Notes under the pieces: model-generated
The model's database searches: none
The model's input: the letters and a program-made list of their open reading frames with translations, nothing else
Told to the model about the DNA's origin: nothing
Position numbers and translations under genes: made by a program
In this document: positions 1 to 8,468 of the stretch, piece after piece
Numbering within the stretch: position 1 is the first letter of the stretch
Layout: each line of letters starts with the position of its first letter
DNA from: [Empedobacter] haloabium
GTDB taxonomy: Bacteria > Pseudomonadota > Gammaproteobacteria > Burkholderiales > Burkholderiaceae_D
Direction: 5' to 3'
NCBI GenBank assembly: GCA_008011715.2
Contig: CP136508.1
Span: 1,302,001 to 1,366,000, forward strand
DNA: 64,000 nt

Positions 1-1421
1 TCGGCGTACTCGTAGAGCGCGCCCAGGATCTGCTCGGCCCGCTCGTCCGCCTCGCCGGACAGGTGGTCGATCTCGCCGAACAACTGGTCGATGCTGCGCG
101 CGCCGTCCGCGCCTTCCAGCAGGCGCGCCGCGCGGTGCTGCTCCCAGTGCTCGAATTCGTGTTCCGACAGCGTTTCCGGGAAGTTGCGCGCGCGGTAGCG
201 GAACAGCAGTTCGCCCAGCCGCTCATCTTCGAAATGCGGTGCCATCGTGGCGAGGCGTTGCGGGCTCTCGCGCCGCAGCGAGTCGAGCAGGCGGCGGTCC
301 GCCGAGCCGATGAAGCCGCCGTACAGGTCTTCGTCCACGTCGCCCGGCTCGCTGGCGGGGCGGTGGAACACCTGCGCCCAGGTCGATGCCATGTCCGGCC
401 CAGCCTTGGCATAGCCCGCATGCGCATGGGCGCGCTCGAGGTCCATGCCCCAGCGCTCGGCCATCTGCGCCGTCAGCGTTTTCAGGTTGGACACCAGCAT
501 CGGCGATTTGTTCAGGTGGATCGTCTTGATCGGCAGGCGCGTCATGCCCTCCGGCAGGTCGGCGGCGCGGCTGAACATGCGCAGCCGGATCGTTTCCACA
601 TCCAGTTCGAACAGCTCGCGCGGGTCGTGGTGGCAGTCCCACACGATCAGCTCGTTCTTGTTGGTCGGATGCGGCGCCAATGGCCACACCAGCGCCATGC
701 AGCCCCGTTCGGCCGGGAACATGCCGGACACGTGCAGGAACGGCTGGCGCATCTCGCGCGCCAGGTGCATGCCGATCTCCTCCGCCACGCGGTCCTTCTT
801 GTGCAGCGCCAGGCAGAAGTCGAACAGGCGCGGCTGCTTCGACCGGATCAGGCGTGCCAGGCCGATCGTGGCGCGCACGTCCGACAAGGCGTCGTGCGCG
901 GCCTCGTGCTGCAGGCCGTTGGCCGCCGTCAGCAATTCCAGCTTGAAGCTGGGCTTGCCGTTTTCGCCCACGGGCCAGTTGATGCCGTCCGGCCGCAGCG
1001 CATAGCACATGCGCACGACGTCCAGCAGGTCCCAGCGGCCGCAGCCGTTCTGCCATTCGCGCGCATACGGGTCGATCAGGTTGCGCCAGAACAGGAAGCG
1101 CGTGACCTCGTCGTCGAAGCGGATCGTGTTGTAGCCGACCCCGATCGTGCCGGGCTCGGCGAACGCCGCTTCGATGACCTTGGCGAACTGGTGTTCCGGC
1201 ACGCCTTCCTGCAGGCATTGCTGTGGCGTGATGCCGGTGATCAGGCAGGACTGCGGGTCGGGCAGGTAGTCGTTGGCCGGCTGGCAGAACAGCATGATCG
1301 GCTCGCCGATCTCGTTCAGTTCCGCATCCGTGCGGATCGCGGCGAACTGGGCGGGACGGTCGCGGCGCGGCACGGCGCCGAAGGTTTCATAGTCGTGCCA
1401 AAGGAAAGTGTGATTGCTCAT
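1..1421 (-). CDS. sbcB: Exodeoxyribonuclease I (partial, 3' end outside window)
   Basis: Single-strand-specific 3'-5' exonuclease of the DEDD family, acting in recombination and mismatch repair. Translating the minus strand from the ATG at 1421 gives MSNHTFLWHDYETFG, the DxE exonuclease motif of SbcB, followed by an SbcB-like stretch (RPAQFAAIRTDAELNEIGEP, then LPDPQSCLITGITPQ). About 473 codons are visible, nearly the full usual length of about 475-480, but the stop lies left of position 1. A second in-frame ATG at 1439 adds six residues (MTNPAT); neither start has a decisive ribosome site. Identity is confident from motif order and length. Confidence 0.93.
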   Translation of the reverse strand, partial: MSNHTFLWHDYETFGAVPRRDRPAQFAAIRTDAELNEIGEPIMLFCQPANDYLPDPQSCLITGITPQQCLQEGVPEHQFAKVIEAAFAEPGTIGVGYNTIRFDDEVTRFLFWRNLIDPYAREWQNGCGRWDLLDVVRMCYALRPDGINWPVGENGKPSFKLELLTAANGLQHEAAHDALSDVRATIGLARLIRSKQPRLFDFCLALHKKDRVAEEIGMHLAREMRQPFLHVSGMFPAERGCMALVWPLAPHPTNKNELIVWDCHHDPRELFELDVETIRLRMFSRAADLPEGMTRLPIKTIHLNKSPMLVSNLKTLTAQMAERWGMDLERAHAHAGYAKAGPDMASTWAQVFHRPASEPGDVDEDLYGGFIGSADRRLLDSLRRESPQRLATMAPHFEDERLGELLFRYRARNFPETLSEHEFEHWEQHRAARLLEGADGARSIDQLFGEIDHLSGEADERAEQILGALYEYA

Positions 1422-1599
1422 GGTCGCAGGGTTGGTCATCGGGCCCCGTCGGGGGGCGCCCGTCGGGGTGGATTATCGCGGCAAACCGTGTTTCTCTCAA
1501 TGCAAAATCCATACTCGGGCCGATGACCGCAAACAGGCACCAGCCATGGGTAGACTCGACCGCGCGGGAAAAGTTCGGTGGCGGCGCGAGAGCGCGTCG

Positions 1600-2610
1600 C
1601 TACGCCGCCGCCGTGGCGGTGGGGAAGGAAGTGGCCGCGCTGGCATCGACCTCGACGCGGTCGCGCCCGGCCGCCTTGGCGCGGTACAGCGCCGCGTCCG
1701 CCGTGGCGACCAGCGCCTGCTCGTCCTGGCCCGGCTGCAGGCTGGCGACGCCGAACGACGCCGTGATGTGGGGCAGCGGCGTGGCATCCATGAACACGGC
1801 GGCCAGACGCATCCGTTCGCACAGGCGCTGGCCAACGGCGGCGGCCACGCTGCCGCACGTATCCGGCAGGATCACCATCATTTCCTCGCCGCCGTAGCGC
1901 ACCGCGTAATCGGTGGGACGCAGCGCGCCGGCCAGAACCTGGGCGGCGGTGCGCAGCGCCTGGTCGCCCTGCGGATGGCCATAACGGTCGTTAAAATGCT
2001 TGAAGTGGTCGATATCGAGCATGACGAGCGACAACGGCCGATGCGTCTGCAGCGCCGTGCCGACCAGCCGCGGCAGCATGTCGTTGAGCCAGGCGCGGTT
2101 GTGCAGGCCCGTCAGGCCGTCGTTCATCGACAGCTGCCGGTAGAACTCGCCCAGCTTCTGCCGCTTGCGCAATTGCACATTGGCGGCGCGGACGCGGAAC
2201 GACAGCAGCCGCAGCAGGTTGCGCGCGACGCCATCCGATTCCTCGATCAAACGCCACGCCACGTCGGCGCTGACCAGCAGCAGTTCGCTGGGTTCCAGCG
2301 CCGTCAGCACGGCCGGGTCGGGTTCATCGTCCAGTACCGACTGTTCCCCCACGCTTTCGCCCGGCAGGATCTTGGCGGCCACTGTCGACGGCCGCCCCGG
2401 CGCGTCGCCGTCGGCCTGCACCGCCAGGGCGCCACGCAGGACGATCGTCAGGCGCGGCCGATGCGCATCCGAGACGATCTCGCCTGCATCGGCCAACATG
2501 ACCGGGCAAGCCGCCAGCAACGCGCCGGCCGTATGCACGTCCGCGTCACGCAGCAGTTGCAGGTCGGTCACGCGGTGGGGGGAGGCGGCAAAATTGCTCA
2601 GGAGCTTCAT
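1600..2610 (-). CDS. Diguanylate cyclase with N-terminal cyclic-nucleotide-binding-like domain
   Basis: Predicted to make cyclic di-GMP from two GTP. Of 336 residues, about 10-120 resemble a cNMP-binding (CRP-type) beta-roll (LRGALAVQADG, then ILPGESVGEQSVLDDE). A short helical linker follows, then a GGDEF domain from about 160. The active-site signature is GGEEM at 240-244, and RPTD at 231-234 sits five residues upstream, the right spacing for a c-di-GMP inhibitory I-site. There is no signal peptide or membrane segment, so it should be cytosolic. Met instead of Phe in GGEEF is conservative and catalysis is probably retained. It is transcribed divergently from the binding-protein gene at 2702, 91 bp away. 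Confidence 0.9.
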   Translation of the reverse strand: MKLLSNFAASPHRVTDLQLLRDADVHTAGALLAACPVMLADAGEIVSDAHRPRLTIVLRGALAVQADGDAPGRPSTVAAKILPGESVGEQSVLDDEPDPAVLTALEPSELLLVSADVAWRLIEESDGVARNLLRLLSFRVRAANVQLRKRQKLGEFYRQLSMNDGLTGLHNRAWLNDMLPRLVGTALQTHRPLSLVMLDIDHFKHFNDRYGHPQGDQALRTAAQVLAGALRPTDYAVRYGGEEMMVILPDTCGSVAAAVGQRLCERMRLAAVFMDATPLPHITASFGVASLQPGQDEQALVATADAALYRAKAAGRDRVEVDASAATSFPTATAAA

Positions 2611-2701
2611 CGTTGGCTTTCGGCAAGACTGGCGTCATCATAGCGCAATGGCCCCTGGATATGCTTCAATCGGGGAATTTCTCACAGATCTTTACAACAC
2701 C

Positions 2702-3490
2702 ATGCCATTCACCGACGCCCTCGGCCAGCAGCACGCCGCCGACCCGCATGCCCGCATCGTTTCCCTGGTGCCCTCGATCACGGAATTGCTGTGCGACCTG
2801 GGGCTGGCGCAGCAGCTGGTCGGCCGCACCGGGTTCTGCATTCATCCGGCCGACGTGGTGCGTGAGATCCCGAAAATCGGCGGCACGAAGGACGTCAATC
2901 TCGACAAGATCCGCAAGCTGGCGCCGAGCCACCTGGTCGTCAACATCGACGAGAACGAGAAGCCGACCGTCGACCGGCTGGCCGAATTCGTGCCGCACAT
3001 CGTCGTCACGCACCCGCTGCGCCCGCAGGACAACCTCGAACTGGCATGGCTGATGGGCGGCGTGTTCGGCGCCAGCGCGCGTGCCGAGGCCTGGTGTACC
3101 GAGTTCGCGGCGGCGCTGGCGGCGTTGCGCGCGGCGCCGAAGGGGCCGCCGCAGCGGGTGCTGTATTGCATCTGGCAGGACCCGTGGATGACGGTGTCGC
3201 AGGATACCTATATCGCCGCCATGCTGGCCGAGCTGGGCTGGACGGTGCCGGCGCTGGGCGACGTGCGCTATCCGCGTTTCGAGTGGAACGCGGCACTGCT
3301 GGCGCAGGTCGACCTGGTGCTGCTGTCCTCCGAGCCGTACCGCTTCACGGAGGCGCACGTGGACGCCCTCGAGCGCCAGATCGGCAAGCCGGTGCTGCTG
3401 GTGGATGGGGAAATGATGTCGTGGTATGGCAGCCGTGCGCTGCACGGCGTGCGATACCTGATGGGGCTGCCCGCGCTGGCGGGGCGTTGA
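2702..3490 (+). CDS. BtuF-like helical-backbone metal/cobalamin binding protein
   Basis: 262 residues of the periplasmic-binding-protein clan used for cobalamin or metal chelates. The opening RIVSLVPSITELLCDLGL and the following GRTGFCIHP and IGGTKDVNLDKI blocks are typical of BtuF-type proteins, and a second lobe begins near residue 150. The start chosen is the ATG at 2702, just before the conserved SLVPS block; the longer open frame upstream is antisense to the cyclase gene. No signal peptide is visible, unlike classical BtuF, so a cytosolic or non-transport role is possible. No transporter genes adjoin it. The ligand cannot be told from sequence. Confidence 0.8.
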   Translation: MPFTDALGQQHAADPHARIVSLVPSITELLCDLGLAQQLVGRTGFCIHPADVVREIPKIGGTKDVNLDKIRKLAPSHLVVNIDENEKPTVDRLAEFVPHIVVTHPLRPQDNLELAWLMGGVFGASARAEAWCTEFAAALAALRAAPKGPPQRVLYCIWQDPWMTVSQDTYIAAMLAELGWTVPALGDVRYPRFEWNAALLAQVDLVLLSSEPYRFTEAHVDALERQIGKPVLLVDGEMMSWYGSRALHGVRYLMGLPALAGR

Positions 3491-3511
3491 ACCCCGCCGT
3501 GGCGCTGCAAC

Positions 3512-3871
3512 TTATTCGGCGGACGGCTCGACGAGGTCGGCCACGGGCACGGCCTTCTGCTTGTCGTGCAGCTTGCCCAGGGCGCTGTCGAGCGCACGCT
3601 TGAGCTTGTCCGCGGCGCGGTTGATGGCCTGGTGCAACGATTCGGCATGGTCCGTCACGACGACCGGTTGGTAGCCGTTGACGCGCGCTTCCATCATGCA
3701 GCGGTTGTCGCCATCGGCCGATTTCTGCGCCACATTGTCGCTCAAGTGGACTTCAACGCGGCCGATCTGCTCGCCGAAACGGCCGATCGCGGCCTTCACC
3801 ACCTCGGCCACGTGCTCGTCCAGCGCGGCGGTGTGGTCGATGCTTTTGTCGGTATTCACTTGAATCTGCAT
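3512..3871 (-). CDS. Ribosome hibernation promoting factor / RaiA family
   Basis: 119-residue sigma-54-modulation/HPF family protein that binds the 30S decoding region and silences ribosomes under stress. The chosen start (ATG at 3871, MQIQVNTDKSIDHT) has a clear AAGGAG ribosome site just upstream; the longer frame beginning at 4000 lacks one and runs into non-conserved sequence. The short form lacks the C-terminal dimerisation domain of long HPF. The VEVHLSDN and CMMEARVNG stretches fit the family's beta-alpha-beta fold. It is a monocistronic gene at the left edge of the low-GC island. Confidence 0.85.
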   Translation of the reverse strand: MQIQVNTDKSIDHTAALDEHVAEVVKAAIGRFGEQIGRVEVHLSDNVAQKSADGDNRCMMEARVNGYQPVVVTDHAESLHQAINRAADKLKRALDSALGKLHDKQKAVPVADLVEPSAE

Positions 3872-3980
3872 GGTGAGCTCCTTTTCGTTATCGGTATTGC
3901 CCCATCTTACGCCTGCCACGCTTAGGTGGAGGTTAAATGCAGCACATTGCTCAGGAATAAGTCCGAAAACCTTGATGCAG

Positions 3981-3995
3981 ATTACTTTTGCGCTG
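3981..3995. repeat. 15-bp direct repeat, left copy
   Basis: attacttttgcgctg occurs here and again, identically, at 5101-5115; the two copies bracket the dead IS1595-type transposase. It is longer than the 8-bp duplication usual for IS1595 elements. Read on the other strand (AGCGCAAAAGTAAT) it recalls the multiple terminal repeats of IS21-type elements, which is only a resemblance. Confidence 0.6.
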
Positions 3996-4097
3996 TCCAC
4001 GTTCGAACTTCCGTCCCGCCGTGTGGTCTGATCTTCTGTTGAGATATCTCATGCAGATTGGAGGTCGACAATGGGTGCGACGGATTTTTAGGCGGCC

Positions 4098-5040
4098 TTG
4101 CAGGCGCTGAGCCTGCGCCAGCTGACGTTCGAAGAGCTTACTGCGCTACAGGCCTACCTGGCCACAGCCCTGCAGGGCGGCGAATGCTTTTCATTGATCG
4201 AGGCCGCCGCCGGCAGGCCGCCCTGTCCCCGTTGCACGTGTCATCGGTGCCACCGCAGCGGCGCGGCCAACGGCCTGCAGCGCTATCGCTGCACTGCCTG
4301 CGGTCGTTCAATGCGCTGACGGGCACGCCATTGGCGGGGGGCGACTGCGCGACAAGTGACTGGCCTACCTGGGATGCCTGCTGGAAGCGACGACGGTGCG
4401 CGCGGCTGCCGAGCGCTTGGCGGTCGCGCCATCGACCAGCTTCCGCTGGCGCCACCGCTTTATTGCCGGGGCGCGCCGCGAACGCCGCGCGACATTGTCC
4501 GGCGTCGTCGAGGCCGATGAGACCTACCACCTCGAATCGCAGAAGGGTTCGCGCCACCTGACCCGGCCCGCACGCAAGCGCGGCGGCAAGCCCAGTCGGC
4601 GGGGCATAAGCCATGAATTCGATTGCATTCTTGTCGCCTGCGACCGCACCCGCGTCACGCACGAGTTCGTCACTGGTCGCGGCCCCGTCAGTGCGGCGCA
4701 ATTGAAAGCGAATCTGCTGCCGGCGCTGGCGCCGGATGTTTTGTTGATCAGCGACGCGGCCATCGCGTATCAGGTGTTGGCGCGGGTGGCGGCCATCACT
4801 CATGAGGCTGTCAATATGCGCGCCGGTATTAGGACGCGCGGCGCCATCCATATCCAGAACGTGAGCGGCTGGCACAGCCGCTTCCAGCGCTGGCTGGGCC
4901 GGTTCCACGGCGTTGCCAGCCGCTACCTGGCCAATTACACCGGCTGGCACCGAGTGCTGGATGCGGGCTCTCCGGTGGCGCCGTCGGACTGGCTGCGCAA
5001 CGCGGTGGCGCCGGCTCGGTGTGGCACAGGCTGCCTGTGA
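4098..5040 (+). pseudogene. IS1595-family (ISXO2-like) transposase, frameshifted
   Basis: Remains of a DDE transposase. The first frame (4098-4319) carries the N-terminal zinc-ribbon with CPRC and CTAC pairs (CPRCTCHRCHRSGAANGL, then YRCTACGRS). The reading then has to leave this frame near 4305, pass through a second frame (FNALTGTPLA, about 4306-4338) and enter a third, where RLRDK is followed by an in-frame TGA at about 4358 before LAYLGCLLEATTVRAA. From 4396 the rest is open: VEADETY (first catalytic Asp), LLISDAAIAYQ (second Asp), then HIQNVSGWHSRFQRWL and NYTGWHR, typical of the ISXO2 C-terminus. At least two frame changes plus a nonsense codon make it inactive. Conventional terminal inverted repeats were not found. 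Confidence 0.85.
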
Positions 5041-5546
5041 CAGCGGCGAGCTGACAAGTTCCGTGACGGCCGGCAAAGACCAGCTAACGCGAACAGCGCC
5101 ATTACTTTTGCGCTGGTCGCTTTACGGCATCGCCCGACTGAGGCAGAGGTGGGTATGCAGCCATAGCTCATGTTGCTCGATGAGCTTGACCGGTGCATAG
5201 CCCAGGCTTATGCAGGTATTTGACGAGGAGCACCGTCCAGCCATGAATGTGGCCCCTTGAAGCAATGGAGAGCGCGCTTAAGCCAGGCCGTTGGGGCATC
5301 CTCGCTGGGCCGGCTGGCCGACTTTGAGTCAGACAACGGGAGTGGAAAGCCTAAAGGCGCTCATGGGCGCGTCGCGCGGATCAGTGTATATTGGACGACT
5401 CTACGTCAACTTCGGTCCATACGTGCGGAGGCTCATGCATTCCCGCATGACGTGCAGGTGTGCCGCGAACAGTGCTGCAGGGAGAGGGCTGGCAATCGGC
5501 AAACCAGCATTAAGAACTTCTCATTGTAGAGCCCAGAGCCGCAAGT
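5041..5546. other. Non-coding remnant sequence after the dead transposase
   Basis: No convincing gene is visible. Short open frames here (for example 5257-5529 and 4935-5198) have biased, domain-free translations and no ribosome sites. The right copy of the 15-bp direct repeat lies at 5101-5115. Base composition falls from GC-rich to mixed across this stretch, marking the transition into the low-GC island. Confidence 0.5.
5101..5115. repeat. 15-bp direct repeat, right copy
   Basis: Identical to 3981-3995. The pair flanks the IS1595-type pseudogene about 1.1 kb apart and may mark the edges of a former mobile element. Confidence 0.6.
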
Positions 5547-6140
5547 ATGACAGAACCTTTTTTACCTTCCAGCATGAATAACGAAACCCGCAAGAAACTC
5601 TGGAAAATACTGGGTGTGATAGCTCTAGGTGTGCTAAGCTCTGCAGTCTGGGATTTATTAAAGCCAATGATTGGAGGTCTTTGGTTCGCAGCGCTCTCCC
5701 TTACTACACTAGGTATTGATTCTCTGAAAGACGCTATCTACGCTAGGGGCGGTGGTACAGAATTAGCCGCGCGGATAAACGGCGCCACAACAATTTTGTT
5801 CGCAGCAGTTTTTAGTGGTACCAGCATACTGATAATGTTTTTGCGTAGCGCAGGCATAGGGCGCGGTCGTTATCCAGGCTTGGTACTGATTATATGCATT
5901 CTAGGTACTTATGTTGGCATAGCTCAATCGATGTCGCAGAGGTATGTCGGAACTCTTGTTAAGCACCGACTGCGGATTGAGGAACTTGCCGAAAGTACGC
6001 TCGACTCGCAAGGCTATAGGGCCTTGGTACTTCAGCGGCACGAAATTGTAGATAAAAAGTCCTATCTGAGCTACTTAAAGACTGTATCTAGCGAGCTCGC
6101 GAAAAAGGGCATTCAAACGCCATCGCGAGAGTTTTGGTAA
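5547..6140 (+). CDS. Small membrane protein of unknown function
   Basis: 197 residues, not recognised. Hydrophobic segments lie at roughly 19-40 (LGVIALGVLSSAVWDLL), 80-103 (TTILFAAVFSGTSILIMFL) and 109-127 (GLVLIICILGTYVGIAQSM). A charged C-terminal tail of about 70 residues (RIEELAESTLDSQGYRAL, then RHEIVDKKSYLSYLK) should be cytosolic. The WDLLKP motif near residue 36 and DSLKDAIYARGGG near 60 look like a conserved juxtamembrane element. A second possible start is the Met at 5574 (MNNETRKK); neither has a good ribosome site. Codon use is AT-rich compared with neighbours, so it is probably acquired. It faces the CHAT gene convergently across 341 bp. Confidence 0.6.
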   Translation: MTEPFLPSSMNNETRKKLWKILGVIALGVLSSAVWDLLKPMIGGLWFAALSLTTLGIDSLKDAIYARGGGTELAARINGATTILFAAVFSGTSILIMFLRSAGIGRGRYPGLVLIICILGTYVGIAQSMSQRYVGTLVKHRLRIEELAESTLDSQGYRALVLQRHEIVDKKSYLSYLKTVSSELAKKGIQTPSREFW

Positions 6141-6481
6141 TCAGGTTGGAGCTCCAAACAGTACCAATTTGCAATAAAAGACTGTCATTCCAGTCGAGTT
6201 CTTGCAATGGATCCGCGCTAAGATACCCCAACAAATGGCACCGTATGATTACCAATTATTAGATTCTAAGTAATTTAGTTGCGGTGGCGGTGGGAGTATC
6301 CAGCCTCCAGCATCTATTCCGTTAACTCTCTAGTTCTACTAGGTATCTTAAGTGTCGCGCTTTAAATGAGCTCCGCTTGTGTTGTAACATGGAGTTTCGC
6401 GTTGCTAAGGTGCCGGTGCGGGACGTAGCGCATATGTCACTCATCATAGCTCACTGCGTTAGACTTGGTATTAACACTGCC
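6141..6481. other. Intergenic region between convergent island genes
   Basis: 341 bp of AT-rich sequence between the 3' ends of the membrane-protein and CHAT genes. One small frame (6377-6697, plus strand) overlaps the CHAT gene antisense and has no domain or ribosome site. No strong terminator hairpin was seen. Confidence 0.4.
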
Positions 6482-7687
6482 TTACATGGCGCTAGCGATG
6501 GGGTAAATCCATGTTGGCGAAAGAAATCGCGTAATGAGCGGCATTTCGGTGCGGTCCGTAACTTGCTGCAATTCAACTGTAATATCTTGCTCGTTACCAT
6601 TTTCCAAGTGCTTGATCAGCTCATCGTAGGTTTGGGTATGGCGTTCAACATATGCATGCAGCAAAGGGCCATACTCGGCACCCTGGAGTTGAATTGACTG
6701 ATAGCGCGCTTTCTTGTCCGCAAATTCATAATTGTAGTAATTGCTAAGCTCAGCCTTGACGCGAGCCACGATTGGTGCGTGTGAACCTAGGGCTAGGTAT
6801 GTCTTCTGAGGAATACTCCAAAGACCTACGCTAGCTTCCCACTCAACCAATATCGACCGATCCACTATACGAATGTACATCAGGTGCGGATTAGCCCCAG
6901 AAACCTCCACACACCACTGGTTATGTGAAACGGCCTTCATGCTTAGTACTCGGACCTTCTTTATCGTTCGATGCATTTTTCCCCTGTAGAAGGATTCCAG
7001 CAAGGGCGCGAGGTCGGGACCAGTAGTTGTGAAGGAGGCGCGATCGTTAAAGGGAGTGTTGAAGTAGGCATCAAGAACTCGCTCGATCTCGGGCACGTGA
7101 GCACAGTAGGCGAGAACTCTTGGCGCAAGATGTGAGCCAGTCATGAAAATCGGTACATCTGAGTCAGGCATCCCATTGAGATCAAGGGCTGTGCAACCTA
7201 AACTGAAGGCGGCCTGAAAGTCCGTTCCTGCAAAAATCGCGTCATAGAATGCTACGGCAAACTTTGCAGCGGACTCATCCTCTACCGCGTCGGTCATCCC
7301 AACGACATAGTCAATCTCTTTGCTGATAGCTTGGGCCTGAACTTCCGAATAGCAGGCATTTAACACAACGCACTTTAAGCTGTCCTTAAAGTGGTGAAAT
7401 AGTTGAGCAAGTGATTCGCCGTCCGTTAAATGAGTGTTCCCGTCACGATCCTCAAAACATAGGCCAGTAGTCCCGCCACCGTGACCGGAGAAGTGAACTA
7501 TGGCGGGACGATGGTCTAACAATGCACGTCTTAGGTCGTCAACAGTGACAGCCTCATTGCTTTCAATAGTCCATTCCTCACGCTTACGCGCCCGCTGGTG
7601 CGCATGGCGAATGTCACGGAATTCAGCACCAAGCCGGAGCCGGTTCTCATCGTTCGGACTTGCAGAAACCATCAGAATACTGGGCAT
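6482..7687 (-). CDS. CHAT-domain (caspase-like) protease with extended C-terminal region
   Basis: 401 residues. The N-terminal part is a caspase-family CHAT domain: ILMVSASPNDENRLRLGAE opens the Rossmann-like core, the catalytic His is in HFSGHGG (His69), and the catalytic Cys is in CVVLNACYS (Cys112). The block PDSDVPIFMTGSH then closes the domain near residue 190. The remaining 200 residues are unrecognised; the LAPLLESFYRGK stretch followed by alternating beta strands (VRVLSMKAV, WCVEVSG, YIRIVD, ILVEWEASV) suggests an NTF2-like fold, which is inference. No signal peptide is present. CHAT proteases occur in bacterial immune and cell-death systems, so a defence role fits the island setting but is not shown. 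Confidence 0.8.
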   Translation of the reverse strand: MPSILMVSASPNDENRLRLGAEFRDIRHAHQRARKREEWTIESNEAVTVDDLRRALLDHRPAIVHFSGHGGGTTGLCFEDRDGNTHLTDGESLAQLFHHFKDSLKCVVLNACYSEVQAQAISKEIDYVVGMTDAVEDESAAKFAVAFYDAIFAGTDFQAAFSLGCTALDLNGMPDSDVPIFMTGSHLAPRVLAYCAHVPEIERVLDAYFNTPFNDRASFTTTGPDLAPLLESFYRGKMHRTIKKVRVLSMKAVSHNQWCVEVSGANPHLMYIRIVDRSILVEWEASVGLWSIPQKTYLALGSHAPIVARVKAELSNYYNYEFADKKARYQSIQLQGAEYGPLLHAYVERHTQTYDELIKHLENGNEQDITVELQQVTDRTEMPLITRFLSPTWIYPIASAM

Positions 7688-8013
7688 ATAACTAACCTAT
7701 AGATTAGTGGGAAGTGCTAACGCAGAAGAACTTGTCGAGAAGCTTTTGAGAGACCAATGTTGCAGATTTCTCTTGGTTTCGACTAAAATTTAAGCCTCGA
7801 GCAAGGTAAAGGAAATTCTAACATTTGCGCTACCGCCGTCAAACATTATTTTCGTCAGTTTACTCACCATCAGTTATAGCAGTTTGTCAGCGACGGCTTC
7901 ACGATCGTCCAGCCGCAGGCTAGGTCCGATGACCTCGAAAGTGTTCTTGATTGACGCTGAGTACGCGATAGCTGCTCGCGTCACCAACATGGCTTCCTAC
8001 AGGCTAGTCGCCT
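7688..8013. other. Upstream region of the CHAT gene with a short inverted repeat
   Basis: Non-coding, AT-rich. Directly before the CHAT start there is an inverted repeat ACTAA (7691-7695) / TTAGT (7704-7708) that could be an operator or simply chance in AT-rich DNA. Nothing else is recognised up to 8013. Confidence 0.35.
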
Positions 8014-8235
8014 TTAGCTGCTTAAAAGAATGGGCAAGGTCTTCGCCATGAAGGGTGCCATCCTGACTTGGATGGATTCAAAGCACGTTCTTCGGGCAGT
8101 TAGGTCGCTTTTAGCTCGCTGTAGCACTTTACCCTTGACTGCATCTACCGCGTCCCCTTGTTCACGGAATATGCTGGTCAGGTACTTCCTAACGCGACGA
8201 TAAATTCTGTCTCTGCGATTTTGCGATCGTAGGCC

Positions 8236-8430
8236 TGGGTAACAAATTAGCCAATGCAGAATGCAATCGCTCGCAGTTGTAGCAGCGATGCAACTGGCCA
8301 TGTCAAGTCTGGCTTCTACATGGTTCGCATAATTTCTCTGCGAGACGCATTCCATTTTCAGCTTAACGAAGAAGGCTTTGACGATGGCGTTGTCCCAGCA
8401 GTTACCGCTATGTTTCTGCTGTTCGTTTGA
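8236..8430 (-). pseudogene. IS3-family transposase OrfB fragment
   Basis: On the minus strand the reading KHSGNCWDNAIVKAFFVKLK, then MECVSQRNYANHVEARLDM, matches the C-terminal core of IS3-type integrase-like transposases, where RGNCWDNAxxESFF is followed by LKxE. The catalytic Glu position of the ESFF block is Lys here (VKAFF). The homology fades after about 8240 and no upstream portion of OrfB or OrfA is present. An open frame continues to 8014 without recognisable content. The fragment abuts the 3' end of the MFS gene and marks the right border of the island. Confidence 0.75.
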
Positions 8431-8468
8431 TCAGCATGGGAACGTTATTGGCCTCAGGTATCATCGCC

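Noticed and set aside
63..1526. 487-codon open frame on the plus strand
   Set aside because: It is the antisense shadow of the exonuclease I gene; its translation has no domain and is Arg/Ala-biased as expected of GC-rich antisense frames.
2165..2701. Upstream extension of the BtuF-like gene
   Set aside because: It is antisense to the diguanylate cyclase; the conserved SLVPS block starts shortly after the ATG at 2702.
5257..5581. Two overlapping small frames after the dead transposase
   Set aside because: No ribosome sites, no conservation signals and a translation typical of non-coding remnant DNA.
8014..8355. 113-codon gene in the low-GC region
   Set aside because: Its first third is the IS3 fragment; the rest has no recognisable domain or ribosome site.
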